Part shown: positions 1 through 11,894 of the stretch, piece by piece
Layout: each line of letters begins with the position of its first letter
Numbering within the stretch: the first letter of the stretch is position 1
Assembly: GCF_000220395.1 (NCBI RefSeq)
Contig: NW_004086319.1
Coordinates: forward strand, 1-44,987
DNA from: Ichthyophthirius multifiliis
Taxonomy: Eukaryota > Ciliophora > Oligohymenophorea > Hymenostomatida
Length of the DNA stretch: 44,987 nucleotides
Reading direction: 5' to 3'
Program-made: the position numbers and the translations under genes
The notes under the pieces: model-generated
The model's input: the letters and a program-made list of their open reading frames with translations, nothing else
Told to the model about the DNA's origin: nothing
Database searches by the model: none

Positions 1-1692
1 AATAGTAATAGTAATAGTAATAGTAATAGTAATAGTAATAGTAATAGTAATAGTAATAGTAATAGTAATAGTAATAGTAATAGTAATAGTAATAGTAATA
101 GTAATAGTAATAGTAATAGTAATAGTAATAGTAATAGTAATAGTAATAGTAATAGTAATAGTAATAGTAATAGTAATAGTAATAGTAATAGTAATAGTAA
201 TAGTAATAGTAATAGTAATAGTAATAGTAATACTATAAGGAATAAGAATAGTAATAATAATAATATAGGGAATAAGAATAGCAAAAGTAATAGTAATAGG
301 AAATATAAAAGTAAAAGAAATAGTATAAAGAATAGGAATTAAAAATTTAATAATAAAAAGAATAGGAATATGAATAAGAATAGTAATATCAATAGTAAAA
401 TAAATATTAATAGTAATAATAAAAGTAATAGGAAAATGAATATGAAAAGCAATAGTTATATATATAATAATAGTTATATTAATAGTAATAATTATAAAGA
501 TAATAGTAATTGTAATAATAATAACTATAGCAATAGCAATAGTAATAACAAGAGTAATAGTAATAAGAAATCTAACAGTAATAGAATAAAAAGTAGGAAT
601 AGGAATAACAAAAGTAAAAAAAAAAAGAATAAGAATAGTAATATAAATAGATATAATAGTAATAATAATAGTATTAATAATAGAAAATGTAGTAAAATTA
701 ATGTAAAAAAAAATAATAATAGTTATAGGAATAGGAATAGGGATAGGGATAGGAATAGGAATAGGGATAGGAATAGGGATAGGAATATGAATATGAATAT
801 GAATATAAATATAAATAGGATAAGGAATAGTAATAGTAATAATAAAAATAAAAGTAATAGTATAATGATTAGGAATAGCAATAGTATTATTAAAATTAAT
901 AATAATAAAAGTAATAATAATATAAGGAATAATAATAGCATAAACAATAACAATAATAATAGAAATAGTAAAAACAAATATTACAATTGTAATAGTATAA
1001 GGAAAAGGAATATCAATAGTAATTTTTATAAAAATAGGAATAATTATAGCAATAATCATACTAAATGTAAAAGAAAAAGGATTAAGAATAACAATAAATA
1101 TAATAATTTTAATATAATTAAAAATAAGAATAACAATAAAAATAGCTAAAATAATAGTAATAGTAATAAAAATAGTAATAGGAATAGAAATAAGAATAGG
1201 AATAAGAATATGAATAGTAATAGAAATAAGATTAGCTACAGTAATAGTAAAATTAAAATTTATAGTATAAAGAATATGATTAACAAAATTAATCAAAATA
1301 ATCATAATAAAAATAGTAATAGTAATAAGATTAAGAATAGTAATAGAAGTAAAATAAGAATTGGAGTAGTAATAGTAATAGGAATAATAATAAAAATAAG
1401 AATAAAATAAGAGTAAGAGTAAGAATAAGAATAAGTATAAGAATAAGTATAAGTATAAGAATTCGAATAAGAATAAGAATAAGAATAAGAATAAGAATAA
1501 GAATAAGAATAAGAATAAGAATAAGAATAAGAATAAGAATAAGAATAAGAATAAGAATAAGAATAAGAATAAGAATAAGAATAAGAATAAGAATAAGAAT
1601 AAGAATAAGAATAAGAATAAGAATAAGAATAAGAATAAGAATAAGAATAAGAATAAGAATAAGAATAAGAATAAGAATAAGAATAATTATAC

Positions 1693-1744
<52 letters not shown>

Positions 1745-1745
1745 T
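1..1745. repeat. Hexanucleotide and trinucleotide repeat block
   Basis: Near-perfect AATAGT hexamers run from the window edge to about 230. About 1,200 bases of degenerate relatives follow (AATAGT, AATAGG, AATAAG, GGGATA). A clean GAATAA array fills about 1455-1685, then AAT triplets to about 1743. Long open frames across it (for example 370-1149 and 1210-1410) are an artefact of a repeat that never spells a stop. They would encode only Asn/Ser/Lys runs, so no gene is called. The block could be subtelomeric or simply an expanded microsatellite; no ciliate G-rich telomere repeat is visible. Confidence 0.9.
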
Positions 1746-2174
1746 ACAAAAATATTAAAAAAAATAAAAAAATAAAAACTATGTTAAAATATAAGGTAAA
1801 AACAAATTTGAATATATAAACTAAAAAAAAATATAGGCAAATTAAATTTAATAAATTTATAATAACTAGTTTATATGTAAATATTATATAAGACAATAAT
1901 AATAAAATTAACTTATTTAATAATATGATGATTTTTTTAATTAAAAAAATCAGTTTTTTAACATGTAAATATAAAGTTTAAGAAATCTTTAAAATTTTCC
2001 TAAAAATCAAATGTTTATTTTAAATAAATTTAATTAGATCTTTTAATTATATGATCAAAATTTGTAAAAAAATTAAAATTTGTAAAACTAAATAAAATAT
2101 GATAAAATATACTAAAATTAATGTTAGATTGAATATTAGTAAATAAAATAAAAATTAAAAAATTATAGTTCTTA

Positions 2175-2224
<50 letters not shown>

Positions 2225-3045
2225 TATTAATTATAATAATTACAGCTTTTATAGATTAATCATTAATATTCTTATATTGACCAAAACATTAACCAATAAC
2301 TTGAATTTTTTAACTTTTTAAAACAATGTTAAAGTTACAATTAATTTTAAAGTAAATATATTTTTTTTAACTATGTTTATTTATTCTTAGGGCTTTAATC
2401 TAATTTTAATAATAATAATTTTTCCAACCAATAATTTTATTTTTATTAGACTAACATTTCTTTGAACAATTTAAATAGAAAAAAGTAAAATCTTTAATTT
2501 AATTTATATAATTCTTAATTAATGTATTCTAATAACTAATAAAAAAACAACCTCACACAATTTTGATTTTTCATATATATTATATTATAATTATTTAAAA
2601 ATTAAAATATTATTTTATATTATACACTCATCACACAAAAAATTTTCCTTCTATCAAAATTTTCCAATATTTTTTTTTTTTATTTTATATTTTTGTTTTT
2701 TTATGTTTTGAATATTTAATAAATTTATTATTTTAATTTGTTTTTTTTTATAAATATATTAATTATTTTTTTATATATATAAAATTTAATTTTATTAATA
2801 TTAATTTTTGTTATTAAAAAATCTAGTTCCTTATTACATTCATAAAAAATTAATATAAAACAATATAGTATTAATATATCCATCAAATTAATTTTTTTTT
2901 TAAATTTCTTTAAAATTAACATTTTATTTTTTAATTTTATATAATTATAAAACTAAATAATTTATTTTTATTAAAATATTAATAATTGTTTATTTTAATA
3001 TTACCTAAAAACAAAAAAGGATAAATTTAAAAAAAACTAAAAAAA
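1746..3045. other. A/T-rich non-coding stretch upstream of the helicase gene
   Basis: Low-complexity A/T sequence with an AAT array near 2178-2221. I see no frame with the G-starting codon richness that marks the real genes here. It presumably holds the promoter of the helicase gene at its right end. Confidence 0.6.
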
Positions 3046-5643
3046 ATGTAAAAAAAATAAGACTTTTAAAAAAGATAAGAGTTACAAAAGCAAAAGGAAT
3101 AAAAAAATAGAAAAAAATTAAAGCTCCGTTATTAAGATGTAGAAAAGCTTCAATTAAGATTAAAAGAAGAAACTCCATAATCAGGAGTATATAAATTAAT
3201 TTTTGTATATAAATTATACAATAATATAGGATTATCTTTATGATTATAAATTAGTGGATGCTTAAAAAGAAAAGGAGAAATTATAGCCATAAGAATTTAG
3301 AAAAAAATACAAAATAAATTTCAGTGATTTACCTATATCCTAAAACACAATTTTAGGATTATAAAAGCGTAAATTTATAAAGATGACAGAAATATAGCGT
3401 TGTACTATTCCTCATTTATTGGCTGGTCGAGATTTAGTTGGAGCTTCAAAAACAGGAAGTGGAAAAACCTTATCTTATATAATTCCTATATTAGAACGTT
3501 TATACTTATAAAAATGGAATCCATATGATGGTTTAGGGGCAATAATAATATTACCAACTCGTGAATTAGTAAAAAAAAAAAAAACATTATATACACATAT
3601 AAAATATTTATTTTAAAAAGGCAACTTAAGTATTTGAAGTGTACAATTCGATAAGTGAAAATCACATTTTATCAGTAGGACTTATAATAGGAGGTAAAAA
3701 TTTAAAATACGAGAAAGATAATATAAAAGGAATGAATGTGTTAATATGTACTCCTGGCCGTTTACTTTAACATATGGACGAAACTGCTGATTTTGATTGC
3801 TCAAATGTATAAATATTAGTAATTGATGAAGCTGATATGATTTTAGAATTAGGATTTTAAGAATCTTTGAATTAAATTTTATTTAATCTATAAAATTCAA
3901 AAAATAAATAAACTATTTTATTCTCAGCTACTCTGAGTAAAAGTATTCATGAAATAAGCAAGTTTTCCCTTTAAAATCCTGAACATGTATTCCTTCATGA
4001 TGTTAGGGCTGCTTAAAATTAAAACACTGATTTAAAAGATATATTTGAAGCTCCGATAAAATTAAATTAGTTTTATATGGAATGTCCTGCTGAATAAAAA
4101 ATCAATATACTCTTTTCGTTTCTTAAAAGTCATAAAAAAAACAAAATTTGCATTTTTATGTCCACTTGCAAATAAGTTAGATTCATTTATGAAAGCATGA
4201 GGAAAATGCATTTAGGACCTCCTGTTTTTGAATTACATGGTCGTTAAAAATAAGTAATATATATATATTTTTAATTAAATTTTTATATTAAATTAATTAA
4301 TATATATATAGTCTAAAAGAATGGCAATATTTTTCACTTTTGCAGAAAAGAAATATGCGGTTTTATTTACAACTAATATAGCTGCTAGAGGTTTAGATTT
4401 TCCTTGTGTAGATTGGATTATATAATTTGATTGTCCAGAAGATTAAGTTACTTATATGCATAGGGTAGGACGTACAGCAAGATATAAATCAGGAGGTAAT
4501 TCACTTTTACTTGCTTTGCCGAGTGAAATGAAATTTGTAGAAAGACTTAAAGAAAAAGGCTAATAAATAAAAAAATTGTCAGTAAATCCTGATAAATAGA
4601 TTAGTTTTACGAATACTCTTTAATCTTATTTAGTGGAAAATATTTAATTAAAATATTTAGCTTAAAGGGCTTTTGTTTCTTATATGAGAAGTGTTTATTT
4701 AGCATAGGATAAAAAAGTGTTTGATATTAGTAAAATCGATGGAAAATTATTAGCTGAAAGTTTTGGGTTAATTTAAGCTCCGGTTATCATTATTAAATAA
4801 AAAAATAATAATAATGAAGATGATGAAGATGTATAAGAAGAAGATGAAGAAATTTTGGAAAAAAAAAGAAAGTTAGAAGCTTTAAAAGAGAAAATATAAA
4901 AATTAAAATAAAAATAAAATAATAATGATTTTAATGAAATGGAAGAATAAAATTAAGAAAAAAAAAAATTAAAAGATACAAAACATAAAAAATTATAAGG
5001 AAGAGTAAATAATGATATTTTATCAAAGGCTTTTTAAAAATAAATTATTGGAAAAGACGAGAAGGAAGAAGAATTTTTAAAACCAAAAAAAAGCAAAAAA
5101 AACTTGATAATTTAAGATAAAGAAATTGAAAATATTATAAAAAAATAAGAGTATCATGTTTCGAAAAATTAATTGAAAAAAATTAAACCGGATGGACATT
5201 TTGGAGGTAAAAATATAGTATATTTTGATGATGATGGATAAAAATATACTTCTGAAGATTTGAGAATTTAATAATATAAATTAAATGAAGAAATCATTTT
5301 GAAAAATAATGAAAATTTGACACAAAAGTATATGCTTAAACTTGATGAAAATAAAGAACTTGATAGAAAGAATGAACTTTAGAGAAGAAAGGAAAAAAGG
5401 GATAAAAAAAAAATGAAAGAAATCGAAAAACATCTTTAATAAAATTAGGATAGTTAATAAGATTTAAATCAAGATGAAGATTAATTTACAGAATAAAATG
5501 AACACTATGATGAGGAAAATGATTATGATGAAGATTAAGAAAATAGTTAATTTGATGAAGAATAAGATGATTATTAATAAGAAGAAAATTCATGTGAAGA
5601 AGAGATTGTTTAGAAAAAAATAAAAAAAAGAAAACATAACTGA
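3046..5643 (+). CDS. DEAD-box ATP-dependent RNA helicase, DDX10/Dbp4 type
   Basis: Four exons (3046-3186, 3230-3568, 3621-4253, 4312-5643) joined by 43, 52 and 58-nt A/T introns, all phase 0, give 814 residues, about the usual size for Dbp4/DDX10. Motifs appear in order: Q-motif region FSDLPISQNTILGLQ, motif [16 protein letters not shown] across an intron, TPGRLL, DEAD in [16 protein letters not shown] in [24 protein letters not shown] and HRVGRTAR. A region like the DUF4217 tail follows ([15 protein letters not shown]), then a charged Glu/Lys-rich C-terminus. In yeast and animals this family acts in the nucleolus on early 18S rRNA processing and snoRNA release. TAA and TAG fall inside conserved helicase blocks, so both are read as Gln, and TGA ends the gene. 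The family call rests on [15 protein letters not shown] and the [13 protein letters not shown] block. Sibling DUF4217 helicases (DDX18, DDX55) are less likely. Confidence 0.95.
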
Positions 5644-5721
5644 AGAGTATTTTTTTTTATTAAAACATATTTGTTTTAAAAATAAAAAACTAATATATTC
5701 CTTTTTATAATAATAAAAATA

Positions 5722-5723
<2 letters not shown>

Positions 5724-5790
<67 letters not shown>
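5724..5790. repeat. (AT)n microsatellite
   Basis: An uninterrupted AT dinucleotide run lies in the 155-bp gap between two convergent genes, 3' of both. Confidence 0.95.
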
Positions 5791-5794
<4 letters not shown>

Positions 5795-5798
5795 TTTC

Positions 5799-6206
5799 TC
5801 AGAATAAAAATGCGAATAATAAAGCAGAAATTCCCATTAAAATCTTTCCAAAAGTTTAGTATTAAGCACATTATTTTTAGCATAAAATTTTGTTGAAATA
5901 AAAACTACTATCAGCCTTAGTAATGGGTTAGTTTTTCAAACATAAATAAAAGGATTCAGGTAAATTATCCGAAGCTAATAATTTACCAGTATTTAATTCC
6001 TAATCATATGCTTAGCAGTTATTATCATGTTAATAGTATTATTAGTATTTCTAAGAAGCTTAAAGGCAACTAACATCACTTGGATTACATTCAACAAATC
6101 TACATTTCAAATTATCAGAGCATTGAGTGTATTAATAAATAGTAGTAACTGCAGTTACTTAGTAAACTGAAAGAATTGAAAGGATTAAGATTAATGTTTT
6201 GCTCAT
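5799..6206 (-). CDS. Small secreted or membrane-anchored Cys-rich protein (paralogue A)
   Basis: A single exon of 135 residues starts at 6206. The N-terminus MSKTLILILSILSVYQVTAV is a good signal peptide. The mature part has cysteines in CSDNLKCRFVECNPSDVSC, then LPESFYLCLKN and CQKQC. It ends with a hydrophobic segment ILMGISALLFAFLF directly before the TGA stop, so it is either a type I membrane protein with no cytosolic tail or a GPI-anchor-type precursor. The block LPxSFYLCLK recurs in the protein at 10215-10889, showing a small family, and weaker traces lie near 6720-7165. I do not recognise a named family. Surface or secretory-granule roles are possible but not shown. It lies 155 bp from the convergent helicase gene. 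Confidence 0.85.
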
Positions 6207-6719
6207 TTCTTTGTCTTTAATTATTTTGTTATTTTTATTTAATTGATTATTATATATATATATATATAATAGATTTTATTTATATATATATAATTTATCT
6301 TTTTGTTTTATTATAAATTTTTTTTGTATGAAAAAATTTATTATAAAAATATATTTATTTTATAAATAAATAAAAAAAATTATTTTATAAATAAAAAAAA
6401 AATTATATCTTATTAATATTTAATAAAATATATGAATATTTTTTGTTGATTTTTCCTTATAATCTGACAAATTTATATTGATATTAATAATTTACTATTA
6501 ATTTATTTTTAACTTATTACGTAATTAATTTTTATTATAAACTAATAAATTACGATATGATTAATATCTTTTTTTTTTTATTAATTATAATTAATTTTAA
6601 ATACTTATTTTTCAATATTTTTATACTTTTTTATAATATATTTTTATATATCAAATATAAATATATTTATATAAATAAATAAAATTATTTTTTATTAAAA
6701 TAATATATTATAGTTTAAC
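6207..6719. other. A/T-rich intergenic stretch
   Basis: Low-complexity A/T; probably contains the promoter of the minus-strand gene ending at 5799. Nothing else seen. Confidence 0.5.
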
Positions 6720-7165
6720 TGAAATACAAAAAATAAATAGAAAATAATATGTTTCTCTAAACATTCCAAAATATATGAACTAACTGTTAAAGTACCTTCA
6801 AACTTTGCTTTAAGTCTAAAATTAGGCTTTTTATGATATTTATCATCGAAAGTATTATGTTCATCAATTTTTTACTCAGGTTCAAATGCCAACCTTTATC
6901 GTGTTTTTCTTCAGGTCTGACAGGCTTAGCTTCTTCATTTCTTTAATTAAGTTCAACACATCATATTTAGCATTATTAACCTTTATAATAGAATTCACTA
7001 TCTTTATTATTAGTTATATATGTTTTTATTTCAAAATTTAATAAATTATCAGGAAGTGATTAATTAACTCAAAATTTAGAGTAATTTTAATAAAAAAGCA
7101 TCAGGTTTTTTTTTAGTATAATCTTTATATTTAAATGATGTTTAGAAAGATCAAAAGTCAGTAAA
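6720..7165 (-). pseudogene. Decayed third copy of the secreted/membrane paralogue family
   Basis: On the minus strand, coding-like peptides appear in order but in shifting frames: FKYKDYTKKKPDAFLLKL, then LPDNLLNFEIKTYI and KDSEFYYKGQQC, then an in-frame TGA, CVELNQRNEEAKPVRPEEKH, and after another frame change FDDKYHKKPNFRLKAKFEG. It ends in a hydrophobic stretch (IIFYLFFVF). The LP-x-x block, the SxFY...QC block and the hydrophobic C-terminus are laid out as in paralogue A (LPESFYLCLKN, SSFYFNKILCQKQC, terminal hydrophobic segment). At least two frame changes and one TGA break it, in both directions, unlike the one-base losses elsewhere in the window. It could instead be a real gene with an intron I failed to place. 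Confidence 0.45.
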
Positions 7166-8090
7166 TTAATACATAATATATGTAAATTTATTTTTTAATA
7201 ATAATTTTTTCGTATTACAGTAAATGTTACATATTTATTTATTAGAATACTATTAAAATTATTAATATACAAATTATTTAGGTGATTATATTTTTTATTA
7301 TTTGAATTTATTTTTTATTTAGTATTACTATTATTATTTCTTAATATTGTTTTTTATATTATTATTATTTATGTTTTTATATTTTGGTAAAATTTATGAA
7401 ATTTTTAAACATTAAACTGCATTAAATCTAGCTTCATTATTTTGTTTTTAATATTAAAAAAACTTAAGCATTAGTATTGATAAATTGTGAAAAAAATTGG
7501 ATATATATAAATAAAAAATAAAAAATAATAATATTTATATATAAAATAATTTTAAATATATAAAATGCTTTAATTATATTAAAAAAAATAATTGAAATAT
7601 TTTGATAAAAAAAATCAAATGATATATAAATGAATATAATAATGTTTATATGAAATGTACAAATTATATATATATATTTTTTAAAGTTAATCTCTTATTA
7701 TTAAATATAAAAAATAAAAAATTATTAAATAGACATTTAAAATTAAATAAATAGATTCTTTAAAAAAAGAATAATAAGAAAATATAATTATAAGTAAAAC
7801 AATATCAATAATAAAAATATTTAATTAAATTTTTATTGTGGATACATAAAAAGCTATTAATTTGATTAAAAAATAATCTAATCTAATCTAATTAAATAAA
7901 TAAGAAAAAAAAAAATTATAAAAATAAAAAAAAATTAATAATATTATGTTAAAAACATTCATAAATTGGAGAAAAAAAAAAAAAAAACATTTATAATAAA
8001 TGAAATATATAAAGGAAAATGAAAAAAAATAAATATAAAGAAATTAGAAAATAAAATTATAATAATAATAATAAAAATATTAATAAAAAT

Positions 8091-8138
<48 letters not shown>

Positions 8139-8896
8139 TATTATATAATTAATAATAATGATAATAATAATAATATTATTAACAAAAAAAGTAAAAGTAA
8201 TTGTCATGTTATCTTTTATTTCTTTTATTTAAATTTATTATATCATTTTTTTATAATATTTTTTATGTTTAATCATTATTTTTTTTATTTTAATTCTCAA
8301 AATCTAAATTTTTTTTTATTATTAATAATTACGTATAAAAAAAAATAATTAAAATAAATTATAATATAAGTAATTTTATTAATAATCATAATAACTATTA
8401 GTATTTTAATCATATCTTTTTAATAATATTAATATATATGATAATAAATTAAATATTTACATGAATATTTAAATAAATAATTTTTTTAAAATATAAATAT
8501 TTTACTTTCTATAGATTAAATAATAATATATATTAATATATTTTAAAAATCTTTATTACTTTTATATAAAATTTGTATTTTATTTTATATATATATTTTT
8601 CTAAATTTTATTTTAATTTTTAATATTATTATATAATTCATATGATTAAATTACTAAATTCCATATTTATTTATAAAAATAATCTATACTTTTTATTTTA
8701 CATTCTATATTTCATTGTTTTTGAATTAAAAATTCTTAATTTTTTAATAACGACAATATATTAATTTAATAAAAAAAAAAATTGAAATATAAAGACATTT
8801 ATTACATAAAATTATGTATTTAATATATTATTTTTAAATAATAGTACATAATTGTATAAAATTTGAAGATATAAAATATATTAATATTAAAGCAAT
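7166..8896. other. A/T-rich gap with (AAT)n runs
   Basis: A/T-dominated sequence with an AAT array near 8058-8160 and many A and T homopolymers. No frame shows protein-like composition. I see no RNA gene. Confidence 0.6.
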
Positions 8897-9643
8897 TCAT
8901 ATTATTTTATCATTTCCTTATTTTTCTTGTATAATTTAAATAAATTTATTGTCAACTTAATTTTATTTTTATAAATTTAAGTGATTTTCATTTTATTTAT
9001 CATCATTAAAATATATAGATTACTTAAAATAATTTTCAAATAATAAAACGGTTTGTTTTTCTTTATGTATAAAATAAACAATTTAAATGTTTTATTATTC
9101 TTCCTAAAAAGAAAACTTTACTAAAACATTTGCAAGAGTTTTAGCAGTTAATTATTTAGGAATTCCGAAAAAATTAGCTCCAAAATCAGTAAGAATTATA
9201 GACTTAAAGCCTTATTCATTTACTAATTTTAAGCTTTTTGAAAATCCTTGTTCCAATTATTATATTTCTTTATGATTTCCTCCTCTCCACATCGGGATTG
9301 CTATATGTACCACTTTTTTTACATTTTTTAAAACTCCAGTGTCTGAAATTATCACTTCTCCATTTTTAAATGGCTCATTAGCCTTACCTCCTCTTTATAT
9401 TTAAGCCTCTTTGTTTAAACTTTCAATTATTTAAGGATGAGAAAATGATATTGAACGATTTTTAATAAAATTATCTGTTCCTAAAAGTATTACATCTGCT
9501 GTTTCGGTTTATATATCCCCTGTTTTTAATATTATTTTTATGTTTTTTATTTGAAATTCTTGGTTTTCGCATATTGTTATATTATCTTATTATTGGTTTT
9601 ATTAAGTTGTGGATATTTCTTCTTTGTTTAAACAATTTCCCAT
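8897..9643 (-). CDS. Macro-domain protein with N-terminal acylation signal
   Basis: A single exon of 248 residues. The start MGNCLNKEE (G2, C4) is a typical N-myristoylation plus palmitoylation signal, which would place it at a membrane. Residues ~30-180 match a macro domain, the ADP-ribose-binding fold: KTGDIQTETADVILLGTDN corresponds to the strand and loop that usually read ..GDI...DAIVNAAN. Next come RGGKANEPFKNGEVIISDTG, KKVVHIAIPMWRGG, and FKSIILTDFGANFFGIPKQ for the second phosphate loop. The usual NAAN is replaced by GTDN (last Asn kept), and the Ser/Thr-Gly-Ile/Phe-x-Gly loop by GANFFGIP. Binding therefore seems possible, but hydrolase activity cannot be claimed. The layout is nearest to the macro domains of PARP9/14/15-type proteins, but no PARP catalytic domain is present. 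The last ~60 residues are Gln/Asn-rich and probably disordered. It sits between members of the secreted family on the same strand. Confidence 0.85.
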
Positions 9644-10214
9644 TTTTTTTATTTCAAAATTTATATTATATATATGTTATAATTTTATAATATATATATA
9701 TATATTTTTAATATTAACTTAAAATTTTTTTATGATAACATTCTTAATGAAATATTATTTTTATATTAATATAGTTTGAAATAAATAAATATATATATAT
9801 ATATATTTATTTATTTTTTTTAAAAAATGTCAAGTTGAAAAGTATTCAATATTTTCATTAATTTTATTTTATTATATAAATAAAAAGATATATAATATTT
9901 TTGTTTTTTCCAATAATCAACTGTTTTAATAAAACTTTTTCAAATCTTATTTTTATTTATAAAACTACAAAGACAAAATATTCAGAAATATAATTAATTT
10001 GTAAGCAAAAATTTTATTATTAAAAATTGTATTTATAGAGATAAATATTAAATATGTTTTTATATTAAAAATAAAATAAACGATAATAAGGATTATTATT
10101 TTTTTTTTTTTTTTTATTTTTATTTTTATAAAAAATATTAAATTACCTAATTTTTTTATTTTTTTGTTTAATTATATATAATTTTAATTTAAAAATATAT
10201 ATATATATTTTTTT
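9644..10214. other. A/T-rich intergenic stretch
   Basis: A/T sequence with several short AT runs between two minus-strand genes; presumed promoter of the macro-domain gene and 3' region of its neighbour. Confidence 0.5.
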
Positions 10215-10889
10215 TCATATTAAAGCCAATAATAAAGTAATAAATTATCCAAAAATAAGTAACTCTCCGTATAATTTATCTTTATCAACTTCATTTGTTT
10301 TATTATTTAAAATCCAAGAAATATTTTAGTTATAATTTGAGCATTCCATTTAAGCCTAAATTCTTAATAAGTATTTGTTATCTTAATGCCAATAAGTTTT
10401 TTATTATTACAAAGCTCTATATTATTAAGGTAAAACTAAGAATTCTTATTCTTTACTTTCATTGCTATCAGTGTTTTTTTTAAAAAAAATATTAATAGCA
10501 TTTTATTTATTTATTTCTTGATTGACAGCATTTTCTTTCTTTTTTTCAAGAGTTGCACTGTTTTCTTCTTCTTTTTCAACAGGTTTATGTAAAATTTAAT
10601 CATCAATATCTTTCAAACATAAATAGAAAGATTAAGGAAGTGGGTCAACACCTTTGAATTTTTCCATGATTTTACTTTTTTAACAATTTTCATTAGTATT
10701 TAAAAAATCTGTATGGATTTTAGCTAATAAATTACATTAATCAGAAAGTACAGGATTACATTATAAATTTTAAATTTTATTAATCCAACATATTTAATAT
10801 TCTTCAATTGATACTAAGATAGGTTTTAATTTTTCAGTTCTTATTTATGTAAAAGCTAATATTAATAATACTATATAGGATGCTTTCAT
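10215..10889 (-). CDS. Secreted or membrane-anchored protein (paralogue B)
   Basis: A single exon of 224 residues. The N-terminus MKASYIVLLILAFTQIRTEK is a signal peptide. Cysteines occur in ICWINKIQNLQCNP, QCNLL and ENCQK. The family block appears as LPQSFYLCLKDID, compared with LPESFYLCLKN in the protein at 5799-6206. A charged insert of ~100 residues follows that paralogue A lacks. The C-terminus LLIFGQFITLLLALI is hydrophobic and ends right at the stop, as in paralogue A. The shared order of signal peptide, N-terminal Cys cluster, LPxSFYLCLK and terminal hydrophobic segment argues for common descent by local duplication followed by divergence. Function unknown; the extracellular side or a secretory compartment is likely. 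Confidence 0.85.
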
Positions 10890-11894
10890 TTTTTTTTTAT
10901 TATTTCTTTTATTTGAATTTTTATTATTTATTATATTTTATATTTGATTAAAGATAAAATAAACATTATTATAACAAGTAATGACATTAATCAAATTTCT
11001 ATATTTTAATATATAAGTGTATTATTTATTATATTAAAAAAATTATTAGGGTATTATTTATTTTTAGAGGAATGTTTAGAAATCGTTTTGATTCTAAATA
11101 TGTAATGTTTATTTTAAAAATATTGTATCTAAAATTTTATTCAAGTATAATTTTATCTTTAGTAGATTTATAAAAATAATTTTTATTTTCTACCCCTCCA
11201 ATATTTATCTATTATATATATATATATATATATGTTAATTTATTTAAATTAATATAAATTTGTAAATTTTAGTGGTATAAATTTTATATAAAATTATTTT
11301 TAAAAGTTAACAAACATGAAATATAATCATTATTGTGATATTTATTTTTAATTTTTTTATTTTTTTATTTATTTAAACTAATTTATCTTTATTTTATTAT
11401 AATAATAATCAGTAAAAATAGAGCCAAATTTGATTTAATATTTTTTCTTATTTATTTTTTCTTTTGATACTTTAATTTTTTTTGTTTAACTTTGTATCAT
11501 TAATAATTTTATTAAATTAAATGTTTTATAATTTTTTAACAATATAATTTTTATTATGTAGTAATTTATATTCATTTTTTATTAATATTTTTTTTTAAAA
11601 AAAAAAATTATGCACTTTACAAATTTTTTAATAATATAAAATATAATTTTTTTTTTAAATATTTCAAGGAATTATTATATATGTTTTTATTAAGATAACA
11701 AGAAAAATAAATATTTTAATATTTTTTAAAAACATAAAACGAACAAATGGAAATAGAAAATATAAAACAATTATTTAATAAAAATCAAAATAATAATTTA
11801 AAAAAAACAAAAAAAACAAACAATATAAAAAGATAAATTAATATTAACAATATAATATATATATCCTTTAATAAAATAATTTTTATTTTTTCAA
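10890..11894. other. A/T-rich divergent intergenic region
   Basis: About 1 kb between a minus-strand and a plus-strand gene, so it should hold both promoters. It contains a short (AT)n run near 11214-11233. No other structure seen. Confidence 0.55.

Noticed and set aside
370-1410. Long Asn/Ser/Lys open frames in the left repeat
   Set aside because: They follow the hexamer repeat, exist on both strands, and have no protein-like composition.
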